This document shows, piece after piece, positions 13,706 to 14,649 of a stretch of DNA of 14,649 nucleotides; position 1 is the stretch's first letter, and every line of letters begins with the position of its first letter. A program made the translations under genes and the position numbers. The DNA lies in the NCBI GenBank assembly GCA_903861055.1, contig CAIOSU010000164.1:1-14649 (forward strand), given 5' to 3'. The DNA is from an uncultured bacterium (GTDB taxonomy: Bacteria; Bacteroidota; Bacteroidia; Chitinophagales; CAIOSU01). Below the pieces are notes generated by a model. It ran no database searches. It was given only the letters and a program-made list of their open reading frames with translations, and was not told the origin of the DNA.

Positions 13706-14649
13706 TTGAAACTGACCAGTCTAGAAATTAAGGGTTTCAAAAGTTTTGCCGATAAAACGGTTATAAACTTCAATGAGAACATCACGGGCGTGGTGGGCCC
13801 AAACGGCAGTGGTAAAAGCAACGTGGTAGATGCCATCCGCTGGGTAATTGGCGAGCAGCGCACCAGCAACCTGCGCTCGGAGAAAATGAGCAACCTGATT
13901 TTTAATGGGTCGCGCAACCGCAAACCGAGCGGCATGGCCGAGGTATCGTTGAGTTTTGAGAACAATCGCGGGCTGCTATCCACAGAGTTTACGCATGTAA
14001 CCATAACCCGCATACTGCACCGCAGCGGCGACAGCGAGTACCGCATCAATGGCGTGCCTTGTCGCTTGAAGGACATCAGCAACCTCTTTCTCGATACCGG
14101 CATCAGCAGCGATAGCTATGCCATTATTGAGCTAAAGATGATTGACGAGATACTGAACGACCGCGATAATAGCCGCCGTAGGCTGTTTGAGCAAGCGGCA
14201 GGGGTATCAAAATTCAAGGCCCGCAAAAAAGAAACCCTAAGCAAGCTGCAAAGCACCGATGCGGATTTGGCGCGTGTGGAGGACTTGCTTTTTGAGATAA
14301 ACAACAACCTTAAGACCCTCGAAAACCAAGCCAAGAAAACCAAGCGCTTTTACAAAATGCGCGAGGAGTACAAAGAGCTGAGCGTGGAATTGGCCAAATA
14401 CCATGTAGCCACGTTGCGCAAAGGGTTTGACGAACTGGAAGCCAAACGCAAAGAAGACCACAACACCAAGCTAGAGATTGAAGTGCGCCTGCGCCAACTA
14501 GAGGCCGAACTGGAGAAAGAGAAGCTAGCAATACTGGAAAAGGAAAAGCACCTAAACAGCCGACAAAAGGAGCTGAACGAGCTGATAAACAACATCAATA
14601 AGAAAGAAAGCGACAAGAACGGTGCCATACAGCAAAAGAGCTTCCTGAA
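13706..14649 (+). CDS. smc: Chromosome segregation protein SMC (3' partial)
   Basis: The N-terminal 314 residues of the SMC ATPase, the core of bacterial condensin, which organises and segregates the chromosome with ScpA and ScpB. The protein begins KLTSLEIKGFKSFADKTVI and contains the Walker A motif GPNGSGKSN (31-39), then VDAIRWVIGEQR and LFLDTGISSDSYAIIELKMI. The motif RRRLFEQAAGVSKFKARK marks the end of the N-terminal head. From about residue 175 it becomes a charged coiled coil rich in K, E and L. The frame is blocked by a TAA at 13673-13675, and no ATG or GTG lies in frame before the conserved N-terminus. The TTG at 13706 is therefore the likely start, which fits family N-termini of the form MxLxxLEIKGFKSF. 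Full-length SMC is about 1,180 residues, so roughly the last three quarters lie beyond the window. Confidence 0.96.
   Translation, partial: MKLTSLEIKGFKSFADKTVINFNENITGVVGPNGSGKSNVVDAIRWVIGEQRTSNLRSEKMSNLIFNGSRNRKPSGMAEVSLSFENNRGLLSTEFTHVTITRILHRSGDSEYRINGVPCRLKDISNLFLDTGISSDSYAIIELKMIDEILNDRDNSRRRLFEQAAGVSKFKARKKETLSKLQSTDADLARVEDLLFEINNNLKTLENQAKKTKRFYKMREEYKELSVELAKYHVATLRKGFDELEAKRKEDHNTKLEIEVRLRQLEAELEKEKLAILEKEKHLNSRQKELNELINNINKKESDKNGAIQQKSFL

Noticed and set aside
13509..13709. A 66-codon open frame before smc.
   Set aside because: It runs through repeat copy 2 and the TTTTCAAATT repeat and overlaps the smc start. It has no recognisable features and is not preserved in copy 1.

Overview
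The window comes from a member of the Bacteroidota. The evidence is a type IX secretion system (T9SS) cargo protein with a gliding-motility-type C-terminal domain, a PorP/SprF-family partner, a PorE-like OmpA/PD40 protein, Bacteroidota-type Mrp and SMC sequences, and three matches to the Bacteroidota -7 promoter consensus TAnnTTTG. I cannot fix the class or genus from the sequence. Gene density is normal, and I see no prophage, transposase, CRISPR array, tRNA or rRNA.

Region 1 (1-8930) is a T9SS surface-protein cluster on the + strand. It opens inside a very large multi-repeat adhesin-like protein that ends in a CHU_C/type B sorting domain. A PorP/SprF-family outer-membrane protein follows 28 nt later, and a TPR-PD40-regulatory-OmpA protein (PorE-like) follows 36 nt after that. 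A 14-bp perfect hairpin closes the unit. The likely division of labour is an exported surface filament or adhesin, its dedicated outer-membrane partner, and a peptidoglycan-binding periplasmic anchor. The adhesin carries two copies of a roughly 200-residue module, each inserted inside a different Ig/PKD-like repeat.

Region 2 (8996-10093) holds one predicted secreted protein of unknown function, built almost entirely of about nine tandem repeats of roughly 35 residues. An AT-rich repeat with a dyad follows it.

Region 3 (10201-11584, + strand) is an iron-sulfur pair: an Mrp/ApbC-type P-loop carrier overlapping by 4 nt with a NifU C-terminal-domain scaffold. This Mrp lacks the CxxC pair that bridges a cluster in many relatives, whereas the NifU protein keeps its CxxC.

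Region 4 (11828-13231, - strand) is a three-gene redox-stress operon in the order DoxX-family membrane protein, thiol glutathione peroxidase, OhrR-like MarR regulator. The genes are spaced 5 nt apart and then overlap by 4 nt. Upstream of doxX lie a consensus -7 box and two tandem TATCG-type dyads positioned across and just downstream of the predicted transcription start. This is a plausible operator for the regulator encoded in the same operon.

Region 5 (13182-13705) is 524 nt without a convincing gene. It holds two diverged copies of a dispersed-type repeat 159 nt apart and a TTTTCAAATT direct repeat. Region 6 (13706 to the end, + strand) is the N-terminal 314 residues of the chromosome-segregation ATPase SMC, which apparently starts at TTG and runs off the window.

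No wholly new system is evident. The items most worth a second look are the nested modules in the adhesin, the nine-repeat secreted protein, the doxX-gpx-ohrR operon with its double dyad, and the REP-like repeat pair before smc.
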